Assembly: GCF_003626595.1 (NCBI RefSeq)
Contig: NZ_RBAK01000006.1
Span: 310,001 to 374,000 of the forward strand
Reading direction: 5' to 3'
DNA length: 64,000 nucleotides
Source: Micromonospora endolithica
GTDB lineage: Bacteria; Actinomycetota; Actinomycetes; Mycobacteriales; Micromonosporaceae
Shown: positions 49,530-59,146 of the stretch, one piece after another
How the letters are laid out: each line of letters begins with the position of its first letter
Position numbering within the stretch: position 1 is the stretch's first letter
Made by a program: the position numbers and the translations under genes
The notes under the pieces: generated by a model
What the model was told of the DNA's origin: nothing
What the model saw: only the letters and a program-made list of their open reading frames with translations
The model's database searches: none

Positions 49530-51554
49530 ATGCGCAGAGACCTTGGTCGATTCCTTCCCGGTGTGACGCTGACGGCGGCGCTCGTGCTCGGCCTGGCCGT
49601 GGTGACCTCCCGGCCCGCCGAACCGGACACCGTGCCGACCGCCGTGCCGGTGGCCGCCGAGGCGGCCTGCGCGACCGACCCGGCCACCCCGAAGCGGCAG
49701 CTCCGCGGCATGTGGATCGCCAGTGTGGCCAACATCGACTGGCCCAGCCGCACCGGGCTCACCCCGGCCGCCCAGCAGGCCGAGTACCGGGGCTGGCTCG
49801 ACCTGGCCCAGCAGCGCCGGATGAACGCCGTGGTGGTGCAGATCCGCCCCGCCGCCGATGCCTTCTGGCCGTCGACCTACGAGCCGTGGTCGCAGTGGCT
49901 CACCGGTACCCAGGGCGGCAACCCCGGCTACGACCCGCTGGCCTTCATGGTCGCCGAGGCGCACGCCCGGAACCTGGAGTTCCACGCCTGGTTCAACCCC
50001 TACCGGGTGGCCAACCACACCGATCTCAGCAAACTCGCGGCGAGCCACCCGGCCCGCACGAACCCGGGCTGGACGGTGAGCTACGGGGGTCAGCTCTACT
50101 ACAACCCCGGCATCCCGGCCGTCCGCGCGTTCGTGCAGGACGCGATGATGGACGCGGTCGCGCGGTACGACATCGACGCGGTGCACTGGGACGACTACTT
50201 CTACCCGTACCCGGTCAGCGGGGTGGCCTTCCCCGACCAGGCCGCCTACGCCCAGTACGGAAGCGGCTTCAGCAGCATCGCCGACTGGCGACGCCACAAC
50301 GTCAACCTGCTGGTGCAGGAGATGGGCGCGAAGATCCGGGCGGCGAAGCCGTGGGTGAAGCTCGGCATCAGCCCGTTCGGCATCTGGCGCAACGCCGGCA
50401 CCGACCCGCTCGGCTCGCGCACCACCGGCCTCCAGTCGTACGACGCGATCTACGCCGACACCCGGCGCTGGGTGCGCCAGGGCTGGGTCGACTACATCGC
50501 GCCGCAGGTCTACTGGCAGATCGGCCACCCCGCCGCCGACTACGCGGAGTTGGTCCGCTGGTGGTCCGAGACGGTGACCGGCACGGACGTGCACCTGCTG
50601 ATCGGGCAGGCCACCTACCGCGCCGGCGCGTCCGGGCAGGACGCGGCCTGGCAGGACCCGGCCGAACTGACCGACCACCTGACGCTCAACCGCAGTCACC
50701 CGCAGGTCGTCGGCGACCTCCACTTCAGCGCCAAGGACGTCCGCGCGGACCGGATCGGGGCGGTCAGCCGGGTGGCGACCGACCACTACCGCCGGCCCGC
50801 GCTGGCCCCGGCCGGCACCGGCGGTGCGGCGCCGGCCGCACCGAGCCTCACCTCGGCGGTACGCGGCACCGGCGGCGTGACGCTGACCTGGCAGCGCGGC
50901 AGCACCGGCAGCACGGCCGGGTACGCGGTCTACCGGCTGCCCGGCGACGGCACGGTCGACCCCTGCGCCCTGGCCGACGCCCGCCACCTGCTCGGTACGG
51001 TCCGCGCCTCGGGCGGCAGCGGGACGTTCACCGACGCCACCGCCGCCGCCGGTGCGACCTACCGCTACCTGGTGACCGCCCTGGACCGGCGGCACCACGA
51101 GAGCCCGGCGAGCAACGTGCGGCTGGTCACCGGCGGCGGTGCCACGTTCAGCGTGGTCGTGGACAACGCCACCGCCGGGGGCTTCACCGCCGCCGGCACC
51201 TGGGGCACGTCGTCCTACCTCCCGGCCCGGTACGGCGCCAACTACCGGTTCGCCCTGCCGCAGGCGGTGAGCGATCCGGCCTGGTTCAGCGCGACCCTGC
51301 CCGCCGCCGGTGCGTACCGGGTCGAGGTCTGGTACCCGGCCGACCCCGGCTACAACAGCGCCGCGCCGCACCTGGTGGCCACCGCGAACGGCACCGTGAC
51401 GGCCACCGTCGACCAGCGGGTCGGCGGTGGGCAGTGGCGGGTGCTGGGCACCTACGACCTCGCCGCCGGGACGCGCCAGGTCGTCGGGGTCAGCCGCTGG
51501 ACCAGCACCCCGGGGTACGTCGTCGCCGACGCCGTCCGGATCACCCGAGTCTGA
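49530..51554 (+). CDS. secreted GHL10 glycoside hydrolase with FN3 and golvesin-like C-terminal domain
   Basis: A 674-aa exported enzyme. Signal peptide ~1-35. The GHL10 (DUF187) TIM-barrel runs ~55-420: RGMWIASVANIDWPS, VVVQIRPAADAFW, FHAWFNPYR, AVHWDDYFYPYPV (acidic pair, likely catalytic) and DYIAPQVYWQ. A fibronectin type III-like segment spans ~440-530 (GVTLTWQRGSTGSTAGYAVY). The C-terminal ~130 residues (TYRVEVWYPADPGYNSAAP, WRVLGTYDLAAGTRQVVGV) resemble the golvesin/Xly carbohydrate-binding domain. The family includes enzymes acting on wall or extracellular amino-glycans. ATG 49530 has a weak Shine-Dalgarno. Confidence 0.87.
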   Translation: MRRDLGRFLPGVTLTAALVLGLAVVTSRPAEPDTVPTAVPVAAEAACATDPATPKRQLRGMWIASVANIDWPSRTGLTPAAQQAEYRGWLDLAQQRRMNAVVVQIRPAADAFWPSTYEPWSQWLTGTQGGNPGYDPLAFMVAEAHARNLEFHAWFNPYRVANHTDLSKLAASHPARTNPGWTVSYGGQLYYNPGIPAVRAFVQDAMMDAVARYDIDAVHWDDYFYPYPVSGVAFPDQAAYAQYGSGFSSIADWRRHNVNLLVQEMGAKIRAAKPWVKLGISPFGIWRNAGTDPLGSRTTGLQSYDAIYADTRRWVRQGWVDYIAPQVYWQIGHPAADYAELVRWWSETVTGTDVHLLIGQATYRAGASGQDAAWQDPAELTDHLTLNRSHPQVVGDLHFSAKDVRADRIGAVSRVATDHYRRPALAPAGTGGAAPAAPSLTSAVRGTGGVTLTWQRGSTGSTAGYAVYRLPGDGTVDPCALADARHLLGTVRASGGSGTFTDATAAAGATYRYLVTALDRRHHESPASNVRLVTGGGATFSVVVDNATAGGFTAAGTWGTSSYLPARYGANYRFALPQAVSDPAWFSATLPAAGAYRVEVWYPADPGYNSAAPHLVATANGTVTATVDQRVGGGQWRVLGTYDLAAGTRQVVGVSRWTSTPGYVVADAVRITRV

Positions 51555-51598
51555 GCGGGAGTACGGCAGCTTCTGGTTGGCGGATGCAGCGGCTCCCT

Positions 51599-51623
51599 GA
51601 TACGGTACGGAACGTGTCGTATC
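51599..51623. promoter_or_regulatory. candidate TetR operator overlapping the regulator start
   Basis: GATACG (51599-51604) and CGTATC (51618-51623) are inverted around 13 nt, with partial internal symmetry (GGTAC...GTGTC). The element spans GTG 51614, so binding would block initiation of the TetR gene itself, and of the hydrolase behind it. Confidence 0.5.
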
Positions 51624-52294
51624 TAAACCGGTCCGGTGGCTCGGAAGCCGCCGCAGGCCCTCGCGGCGGACGCCCCCGCGACGAGCGGCGGGAGCACGAC
51701 ATCCTCGCGGTCGTCGGTGCGCTGCTCGCGGAGTCGGGTTACGAGGGAGTCACCTTCGAGGAGGTCGCCCGGCGCGCGGGCGCGTCCAAAGCCACCCTCT
51801 ACCGGCGCTGGAAGTCCAAGCGGGAGATGGTGATCGCCGCGATCAAGGCGGGCCCGGCGTACCGGGAGGGACCGGACGAGATCGACACGGGCAGTCTCAG
51901 GGGTGACCTGTTGGCCCTGTGCCAGCGGCTCGACCGGTCCATGCGCTCCGCCGACGGCCAGACGGCGATGCTCCTGCTCCAGGCTGGTCTGGAGGACCCC
52001 GACCTGTGTGCGGAGATCGAGCGGTCGGTGGGGCCGACCGGTGCGCGACTACCCGCGAGCGTGATCGAGGCAGCCGTCCGCAGGGGAGAACTGCCCGAAG
52101 GCGTCGATACCTTCCCCTACGAGGAGGTCGCCGGCGCGGTGCTCCTGCTCCGTCGGCTCAACGGGCTGCGGGCCGACGACCACTACTTCGAGGCGCTGGT
52201 CGACGCCGTGCTGATTCCCGCCCTGCGCGCCTCGACGACCACCGGCCGAACGCTGCCGGCCGGCATCTTCTCCGGACACCCCGCAACCCACTGA
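51614..52294 (+). CDS. TetR-family regulator of adjacent alpha/beta hydrolase
   Basis: A 226-aa TetR repressor. The HTH is ~25-72 (ERREHDILAVVGALLAESGYEG, FEEVARRAGASKATLYRRWKSKREMV) and a TetR_C_11-like C-terminal domain follows. Start uncertain: GTG 51614 is inside the palindrome; ATG 51584 adds ten residues. It is followed after 23 nt by the alpha/beta hydrolase on the same strand, a common arrangement where the hydrolase product or substrate is the inducer. Confidence 0.87.
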   Translation: MSYLNRSGGSEAAAGPRGGRPRDERREHDILAVVGALLAESGYEGVTFEEVARRAGASKATLYRRWKSKREMVIAAIKAGPAYREGPDEIDTGSLRGDLLALCQRLDRSMRSADGQTAMLLLQAGLEDPDLCAEIERSVGPTGARLPASVIEAAVRRGELPEGVDTFPYEEVAGAVLLLRRLNGLRADDHYFEALVDAVLIPALRASTTTGRTLPAGIFSGHPATH

Positions 52295-52317
52295 TCCCGA
52301 AACGACAAAGGAACACC

Positions 52318-53208
52318 ATGAAGCCGTTGACCATCGAAGGATTTCACTACCAGACGCTCCCCGGAGAGAAGGGCGTCGACATCAACGTCGCGGTTGCCGG
52401 CGACGGCCCCGCGGTGGTGCTGCTGCACGGGTTTCCCCAGACGCACTACATGTGGCACCGCGTCGCACCGGACCTCGCCGAGCGACACACCGTGATCGTG
52501 CCCGACCTGCGGGGCTACGGCGCGAGCGGCAAACCCGCCGCCGACGGTCCCGACACCTACTCGAAGCGGGTCATGGCCCAGGATGTGCTGGCCGTGGCGC
52601 GGGAGTTGGGACACGAGCGGTTCGGGCTCGTCGGGCACGACCGTGGCGCCCTCGTCGGGGTCCGGGCCGGCCTGGACCACCCGCGGGCCGTGACCTACCT
52701 CGGCATCCTCGACGTGCTCCCCACCCTCGACACGTGGGCGGTCCTGCAGGGGGTGCACGCGAAGGTGGCCTGGCATCTCTACCTGATGGCACAGCCGGCC
52801 GGCCTGCCGGAGAAGATGATCGCCGCGGTGGCCCCGGAGTTCTTCGGCTCGTTCCTCGACGCCTGGGACACCGACGGTACGACCTTCACCCCCGAGGTGC
52901 GCCAGCACTACATCGACAGCTCGGTCGACGCCGTCGACTCCATCGTCGCCGACTACCGCGCCACCGCCGGCATCGACCTGGAGATGGACCAGGCCGACCG
53001 GGACGCGGGCCGGCGGCTGACCATGCCGGTTGGGGTCATCTCCCAGGACTGGGGCTCCCAGCTCGGGTTCGACGCGGCGTCGCTCTGGGGCGCCTGGGCT
53101 CCCGACCTGACCTACCAGCCGACCCAGGCCGGCCACTTCATGGCCGAGGAGAAGCCCGCGGAGATCGCCCGTTTCATCACGGACCTCGCCGCCCGCAGCG
53201 ACGCCTGA
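52318..53208 (+). CDS. haloacetate dehalogenase-like alpha/beta hydrolase
   Basis: A 296-aa alpha/beta hydrolase of the fluoroacetate dehalogenase/epoxide hydrolase branch. It has LLHGFPQTHYMWH (oxyanion), PDLRGYGASGKP, the nucleophile elbow VGHDRGALV with Asp108 and Arg109, and the catalytic His in QAGHFMAEEKP. In fluoroacetate dehalogenases a second Arg follows (HDRGxR) and a His-Trp pair binds fluoride; here these positions read Leu112 and WHLYLMAQP (Trp replaced by Leu). So a true C-F hydrolase is unlikely; another halide, epoxide or ester is possible. ATG 52318 has AAAGGA upstream. Confidence 0.85.
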   Translation: MKPLTIEGFHYQTLPGEKGVDINVAVAGDGPAVVLLHGFPQTHYMWHRVAPDLAERHTVIVPDLRGYGASGKPAADGPDTYSKRVMAQDVLAVARELGHERFGLVGHDRGALVGVRAGLDHPRAVTYLGILDVLPTLDTWAVLQGVHAKVAWHLYLMAQPAGLPEKMIAAVAPEFFGSFLDAWDTDGTTFTPEVRQHYIDSSVDAVDSIVADYRATAGIDLEMDQADRDAGRRLTMPVGVISQDWGSQLGFDAASLWGAWAPDLTYQPTQAGHFMAEEKPAEIARFITDLAARSDA

Positions 53209-53248
53209 CCTCGACCACCCGGAGTCGGTCAACCCGCCGGAGGCCCCT

Positions 53249-53289
53249 CGACCGACATCGTGCTAGCATTGCTAGCACGATGTCGGTCG
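53249..53289. promoter_or_regulatory. perfect 41-bp palindrome, operator of the toxin-antitoxin operon
   Basis: 20-bp arms (53249-53268 and 53270-53289) are exact complements around one central T. The centre holds two copies of TGCTAGCA (53261-53268, 53270-53277), each itself palindromic and like the TGCTATCA half-site recognised by FitA. TAGCAT (53264-53269) could be the -10. It lies 16 nt upstream of the antitoxin start, so autoregulation by the antitoxin-toxin complex is expected. Confidence 0.85.
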
Positions 53290-53305
53290 CCAAAAGGAGA
53301 AGGGG

Positions 53306-53551
53306 ATGGCAGCTCTCAGCATCCGTGACCTGGACGACACGGTGAAGGAGAAGCTCCGCGTCCGCGCCGCCCGGCACGGCCGATCGATGGAGGCCGAGAT
53401 CCGGGCCATCCTGACCTCGGCCGTCAGCGACGAGGCACCTCGGGCGGATCTCTTCCACGCGCTTGTCGATCGCTTCACCTGGCTCGGGGGAGTGGACCTC
53501 GAGCCGCCGGCCCGCGCCACCCCGCCCCGTGCGGCGGAGCTGTTCGAATGA
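53306..53551 (+). CDS. FitA-type ribbon-helix-helix antitoxin
   Basis: An 81-aa antitoxin. Residues 1-40 form the RHH DNA-binding fold (AALSIRDLDDTVKEKLRVRAARHGRSMEAEIRAIL), the canonical FitA/VapB opening. The C-terminal half (about 45-81) contains LFHALVDRFTWLGGVDLEPP, which should wrap the toxin. ATG 53306 has AAGGAGAAGGGG upstream. Its stop overlaps the toxin start (ATGA), giving translational coupling. It binds the palindrome just upstream by analogy with FitAB. Confidence 0.92.
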   Translation: MAALSIRDLDDTVKEKLRVRAARHGRSMEAEIRAILTSAVSDEAPRADLFHALVDRFTWLGGVDLEPPARATPPRAAELFE

Positions 53552-53973
53552 TCGTCCTCGACACCAACGTCGTGTCCGAACTCATGCGCGGCGAGCCGGC
53601 CCCCGTCGTCATCGATTGGCTGCACCGCAACTCGCACGACGGCCTCTACACGACGACGATCACCGTCGCCGAGATCCGCTACGGCATCGCCCGGCTGCCC
53701 GCCGGTCGCCGTCGGGAGTCCCTGCGGCAGGCCGCCAACGAGATCTTCGCGGCCTTTCCCCGTCAGGTTCTCCCCTTCGACCTTGCCGCCGCCGACGCCT
53801 ACGCGGACATCGTCGCCGGCCGTGACGGCACTGGCAATGCGATCGACGGGTTCGACGCCCAGATCGCCGCGATCTGCCGTTCCCAGGCCGCCACCCTCGC
53901 CACCCGCAACATCAAGGACTTCACCGACACGGGCATCGCGATAGTCGATCCATGGCAGGCGACGAGCGACTAG
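53548..53973 (+). CDS. PIN-domain toxin (VapC/FitB family)
   Basis: A 141-aa PIN-domain ribonuclease toxin. The acidic metal-binding residues are Asp5 in IVLDTNVVSELM, Glu in TITVAEIRYGIARLP, Asp in GFDAQIAAICRSQ and Asp/Asn in ATRNIKDFTDTGI. These match the FitB subgroup of type II toxins, which cleave tRNA or rRNA sites. Coupled to the antitoxin by ATGA. It converges with glgB with only 22 nt between stop codons. Confidence 0.92.
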   Translation: MIVLDTNVVSELMRGEPAPVVIDWLHRNSHDGLYTTTITVAEIRYGIARLPAGRRRESLRQAANEIFAAFPRQVLPFDLAAADAYADIVAGRDGTGNAIDGFDAQIAAICRSQAATLATRNIKDFTDTGIAIVDPWQATSD

Positions 53974-53995
53974 CGATCGCCTGGGCGACCGCGGA

Positions 53996-56085
<2,090 letters not shown>

Positions 56086-56098
<13 letters not shown>

Positions 56099-58179
56099 CG
56101 TGGGTCGTCCTTCGTGGGAGCGGTCGGCGCGGTGCCGCCGGACAGGTCGTCGGGTACGTCCTCGACGGTCAGCTCCGCCGGTGGCGTGGCGGTGGGCACG
56201 TCGGGAACGTGGTGGACCGGGCGGCGCACGGTCAGCACGTGCGCCGGTTGAAGATACGGGTCGAGCCGCACCGCGTTGCGCTGCCCCCAGTCGTAGCTGG
56301 TGCCGGTCAGCTCGTCGTGCACGGAGAACCGCTCGTGCCAGTCGAACCCCAGCGCCGGCATGTCCAGCGTGGTGTTGCCCCACTGGACGGTCCGCGAGTC
56401 GAACGAGCAGACCACGATCACCGTGTTGCCGGTCGCCGGGTCGTGCTTGGACCAGCACAGCAGCGCGGGGTTGTCGATGTCGTGGAAGACCAGGTTGCGC
56501 AGCCGGCGCAGCGCCGGGTTGTCCCGGCGGATCCTGTTGAGGGTGGCGATGAACGGGGCCAGCGAGCGGCCGTGCGCCTGCGCGCCGGCCCAGTCCCGGG
56601 GACGCAGCTCGTACTTCTCGTTGTCCAGGTATTCCTCGGCGCCGGGCCGGGCCACGTGCTCGAACAGCTCGAAGCCGGCGTACATGCCCCAGGAGGGGGA
56701 GAGCAGCGCGGCCAGCACCGCCCGGATCTTGAACATCGGCGGGCCGCCGTGCTGCAACGACTCGTGCAGGATGTCCGGCGTGTTCGGCCAGAAGTTCGGC
56801 CGCATGTAGTCCGCCGCCGCGACCAGTTCCTCGCAGTACTCCCGCATCTCGGCCGCCGTCGTGCGCCAGGTGAAATAGGTGTACGACTGGGTGAAGCCGA
56901 CCTTGCCCAGCCCGTGCATCATCGCCGGGCGGGTGAACGCCTCGGCCAGGAACAGCACGTCCGGGTCCACCTTCTTGACCTCGGCGATCAGCCACTCCCA
57001 GAACTGCACCGGCTTGGTGTGCGGGTTGTCCACCCGGAAGATCTTCACGCCCTCGCCGACCCAGTGCAGGACCACCCGCAGCACCTCGGCGCGGATGCCC
57101 TCCGGGTCGTTGTCGAAGTTCAGCGGGTAGATGTCCTGGTACTTCTTCGGCGGGTTCTCCGCGTACGCGATGCTGCCGTCGGCCCGGGTGGTGAACCACT
57201 CCGGGTGCGCGGTCACCCACGGGTGGTCCGGCGCGCACTGCAACGCCAGGTCCAGGGCCACCTCCAGGCCCTGCTCGGCGGCGGCGGCGACGAAGTCGCG
57301 GAAGTCCTCCGGCGTACCCAGGTCGGGGTGGATGGTGTCGTGCCCGCCCTCGGCGGCGCCGATCGCCCACGGCGAGCCCACGTCGTCCGGCCCGGGGGTC
57401 AGCGAGTTGTTCGGGCCCTTGCGGTTGACCCGGCCGATCGGGTGGATCGGCGGCAGGTAGAGCACGTCGAAGCCCATCGCCGCGACGCCGGGCAGCCGCT
57501 GCGCGGCGGTGGCGAACGTGCCGGAGCGGGCCGGCGCGTCGACCGTGGCTCCCATCGCGCCCTCGGAGCGGGGGAAGAACTCGTACCAGGCGGAGAAGAG
57601 GGCCCGCTCGCGGTCCACCCAGATCCGGTACTCGTCGCCGGTGGTGACCAGCTCCCGCACCGGGTGGTCCCAGAGCAGGTCGGCCAGGTCCAGCGCCGGC
57701 CCGACCCGCCGGGGCAGCTCCCCGGTCTCGTCGCGCAGGGCCGCGACGGCGGCGTCGACCCGCCTGCGGTCCGCCGCCGGCACCAGGTCGCGCGCGGCGG
57801 TCAGCACGCGTACGCCCTCGGCCAGGTCGTTGGCCAGCTCCGCCGGGCCCTGGCCGGCGGCGATCTTCTTGGTCACCGCGTTCTGCCAGGTCAGGTACGG
57901 GTCGGAGAACGCCTCGACGGTGAACGTCCACTCGCCGACCGCGTCGGGTGTGATGGTGGCCAGCCACCGGTCCTGACCGGGCTCACCGGGGCGCATCCGG
58001 GTGAACGGGCGGGCCCGCCCGTCCGGGCCGAGCCAGACCACGTTGCAGCCCAGCGCGTCGTGCCCCTCCCGGTAGGCGCGCGCCGACACCGGTACCAGCT
58101 CACCGACCACCGCCTTCGCCGGGTGGCGACCGCAGGAGACGGCGGGGGAGACGTCTTCGATGGGGAACCGACCAGTCAC
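56086..58179 (-). CDS. glgE: alpha-1,4-glucan:maltose-1-phosphate maltosyltransferase
   Basis: A 697-aa GH13_3 enzyme that extends alpha-glucan with maltosyl units from maltose-1-phosphate. It starts GRFPIEDVSPAVSCGRHPAKAVVGE, the GlgE N domain; the helical S insert is ~115-140. The catalytic domain has FDVLYLPPIHPIGRVNRKGPNNSL, nucleophile Asp in VKIFRVDNPHTKPVQFW, acid/base Glu in LFLAEAFTRPAMM, and WPNTPDIL. It is coupled to glgB (13-nt overlap). Nearby glgM, glgC and pgm make the substrate, so the whole pathway is local. Confidence 0.96.
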
Positions 58180-58311
58180 CGATTCAACCTACTGCGCGAG
58201 ATCCTTTCGTGCTCGGCCAAGCGCCGTCGTCGGTGCGTCCCGGGCTGTGGAGCCCCGTGTTGCGGGGCCTCGTGTTGCGGGGCCCGTGCTGGGCCCCGTG
58301 GTCAACTCGGG

Positions 58312-58361
58312 TTCATTGAAGTCGGGCGGACAACCGGGTCCGGACACCCCGACTTCAGTGA
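58312..58361. repeat. repeat family C element (TTCATTGA palindrome), copy 2
   Basis: TTCATTGAAGTCGGG (58312-58326) and CCCGACTTCAGTGA (58348-58361) form a palindrome around GGCGGACA. It is homologous, in the opposite orientation, to the element at 49409-49460. It lies in the 488-nt gap upstream of glgE. Confidence 0.78.
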
Positions 58362-58426
58362 CCACGAGTCGATCGAGGCGGAAGTCGTCGCCCGCGGCCC
58401 GCCGACGGCGAGTCGGATGAGGAAGG

Positions 58427-58560
58427 GACCGGGCGTGGGAGGGCCGGGCGTGGGAGGGCCGGGCGTGGGAGGAAGCGGGTGGGGGAGGGGGCCGGGCGTG
58501 GGAGGGCCGGGCCGGGGAGGAAGCCGGGCGTGGGAGGGAGCCGGGTGGGGGAGGGCTTCG
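58427..58560. repeat. G-rich tandem repeat of 15-bp units
   Basis: Units of the form GGCCGGGCGTGGGAG repeat at 58427, 58442 and 58457, then degenerate copies (GGGTGGGGGAG, GCCGGGCGTGGGAGG) to about 58560. Many GGG runs on the plus strand could form G-quadruplexes. Open frames through this stretch are low-complexity artefacts; I see no gene between 58180 and 58667. Confidence 0.7.
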
Positions 58561-58645
58561 GGCGAGGGAGGAGTCTGGCGGGGTCGAGGAGACGGCGGGG
58601 CCTCGCACTTTCGGGGAAACTGCTGCCTCCCCGTGCGCGGACCCC

Positions 58646-58664
58646 GCAACTTCCCCGAAGTTGC
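58646..58664 (-). terminator. hairpin downstream of GntR remnant
   Basis: A perfect 8-bp stem GCAACTTC/GAAGTTGC with loop CCC, 4 nt past the GntR stop on the minus strand. A related, less perfect arm (58605-58623) lies upstream on the plus strand, so the two together form a larger imperfect inverted repeat. Confidence 0.6.
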
Positions 58665-58667
58665 CGA

Positions 58668-58889
58668 CTACGCGGGCGGCTCCGCCGCCATGAACGACCC
58701 CTTGCCCTGGCGGGTGACGATCCAGCCCCGCTCCTCCAGGATTCGCAGTGCATACCGCACCGGCCAGGCACTCGACTGGTACTGCACGCGCATCTCGGCG
58801 ATGGACGGCAACTTGTCATTGGGCTTCAGGGTGCCAGCGCGGACGGAGGCTGCGACATCTTCGATGATCTGCTCGTAAAGCGGTGCCGC
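58668..58889 (-). pseudogene. GntR-type winged-helix remnant lacking a start codon
   Basis: Read on the minus strand from about 58889, the frame gives PLYEQIIEDVAASVRAGTL, then KPNDKLPSIAEMRVQYQSS, then AWPVRYALRILEERGW and IVTRQGKGSFMAAEPPA before TAG at 58670-58668. This is a complete GntR winged-helix domain. No ATG, GTG or TTG occurs in frame between PLYEQI and the point where similarity ends. Upstream codons instead belong to the opposite-strand remnant at 58883. The normal N-terminal few residues and start are gone, so it is probably not expressed as such. Small GntR proteins of this kind often travel with integrative elements. Confidence 0.75.
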
Positions 58890-59095
58890 CCGAGCACCGG
58901 GCGGCGCACCTGCTCGACATGGCCCGTGCGTACGCCCTCACCGGCGACCTGAAGCGGGCGGGCCGGGCGCTGCTGGACGCCGAACGCACCGCGCCCGGCG
59001 AGGTGCACGACCGGCCGGCGGTACGCGACCTGGTGGCCATGGTGGCCCGCTCGCCCGCCGCGCCCGGCGCCCTGGCCCGCCTCGCCGGTTGTTAA
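58883..59095 (+). pseudogene. 3' remnant of an XRE-type regulator with TPR-like tail
   Basis: The frame reads LPPEHRAAHLLDMARAYALT-like sequence (PPEHRAAHLLDMARAYALTG), DLKRAGRALLDAERTAPGEV, then RPAVRDLVAMVARSPAAPG and a final RLAGC. This is the helical C-terminal repeat region of actinobacterial helix-turn-helix regulators; the HTH and most of the protein are missing. There is an ATG at 58916 but no ribosome binding site. The TAA stop at 59093-59095 lies inside a repeat family B element, so the true 3' end may also be lost. It abuts the opposite-strand GntR remnant. Confidence 0.65.
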
Positions 59096-59146
59096 GAAGG
59101 GGCCCTTCCTCTACCGGAGGCGTTAATAGGGGGCCCTTCCTTACCG
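59091..59146. repeat. repeat family B element, second copy
   Basis: GTTAAGAAGGGGCCCTTCCT (59091-59110) and CGTTAATAGGGGGCCCTTCC (59121-59140) repeat the two-unit structure seen at 43831-43890, with the same CTAC linker and spacing. It separates the regulator remnant from glgM, overlapping the end of glgM. Confidence 0.8.

Noticed and set aside
52318..53208. Calling the hydrolase a fluoroacetate dehalogenase
   Set aside because: The second Arg and the halide-binding Trp of that family are replaced by Leu.
58189..58608. Pro/Arg-rich minus-strand ORF and Gly-rich plus-strand ORFs in 58.2-58.9 kb
   Set aside because: They are readings of a 15-bp tandem repeat and have no start signals or non-repetitive sequence.
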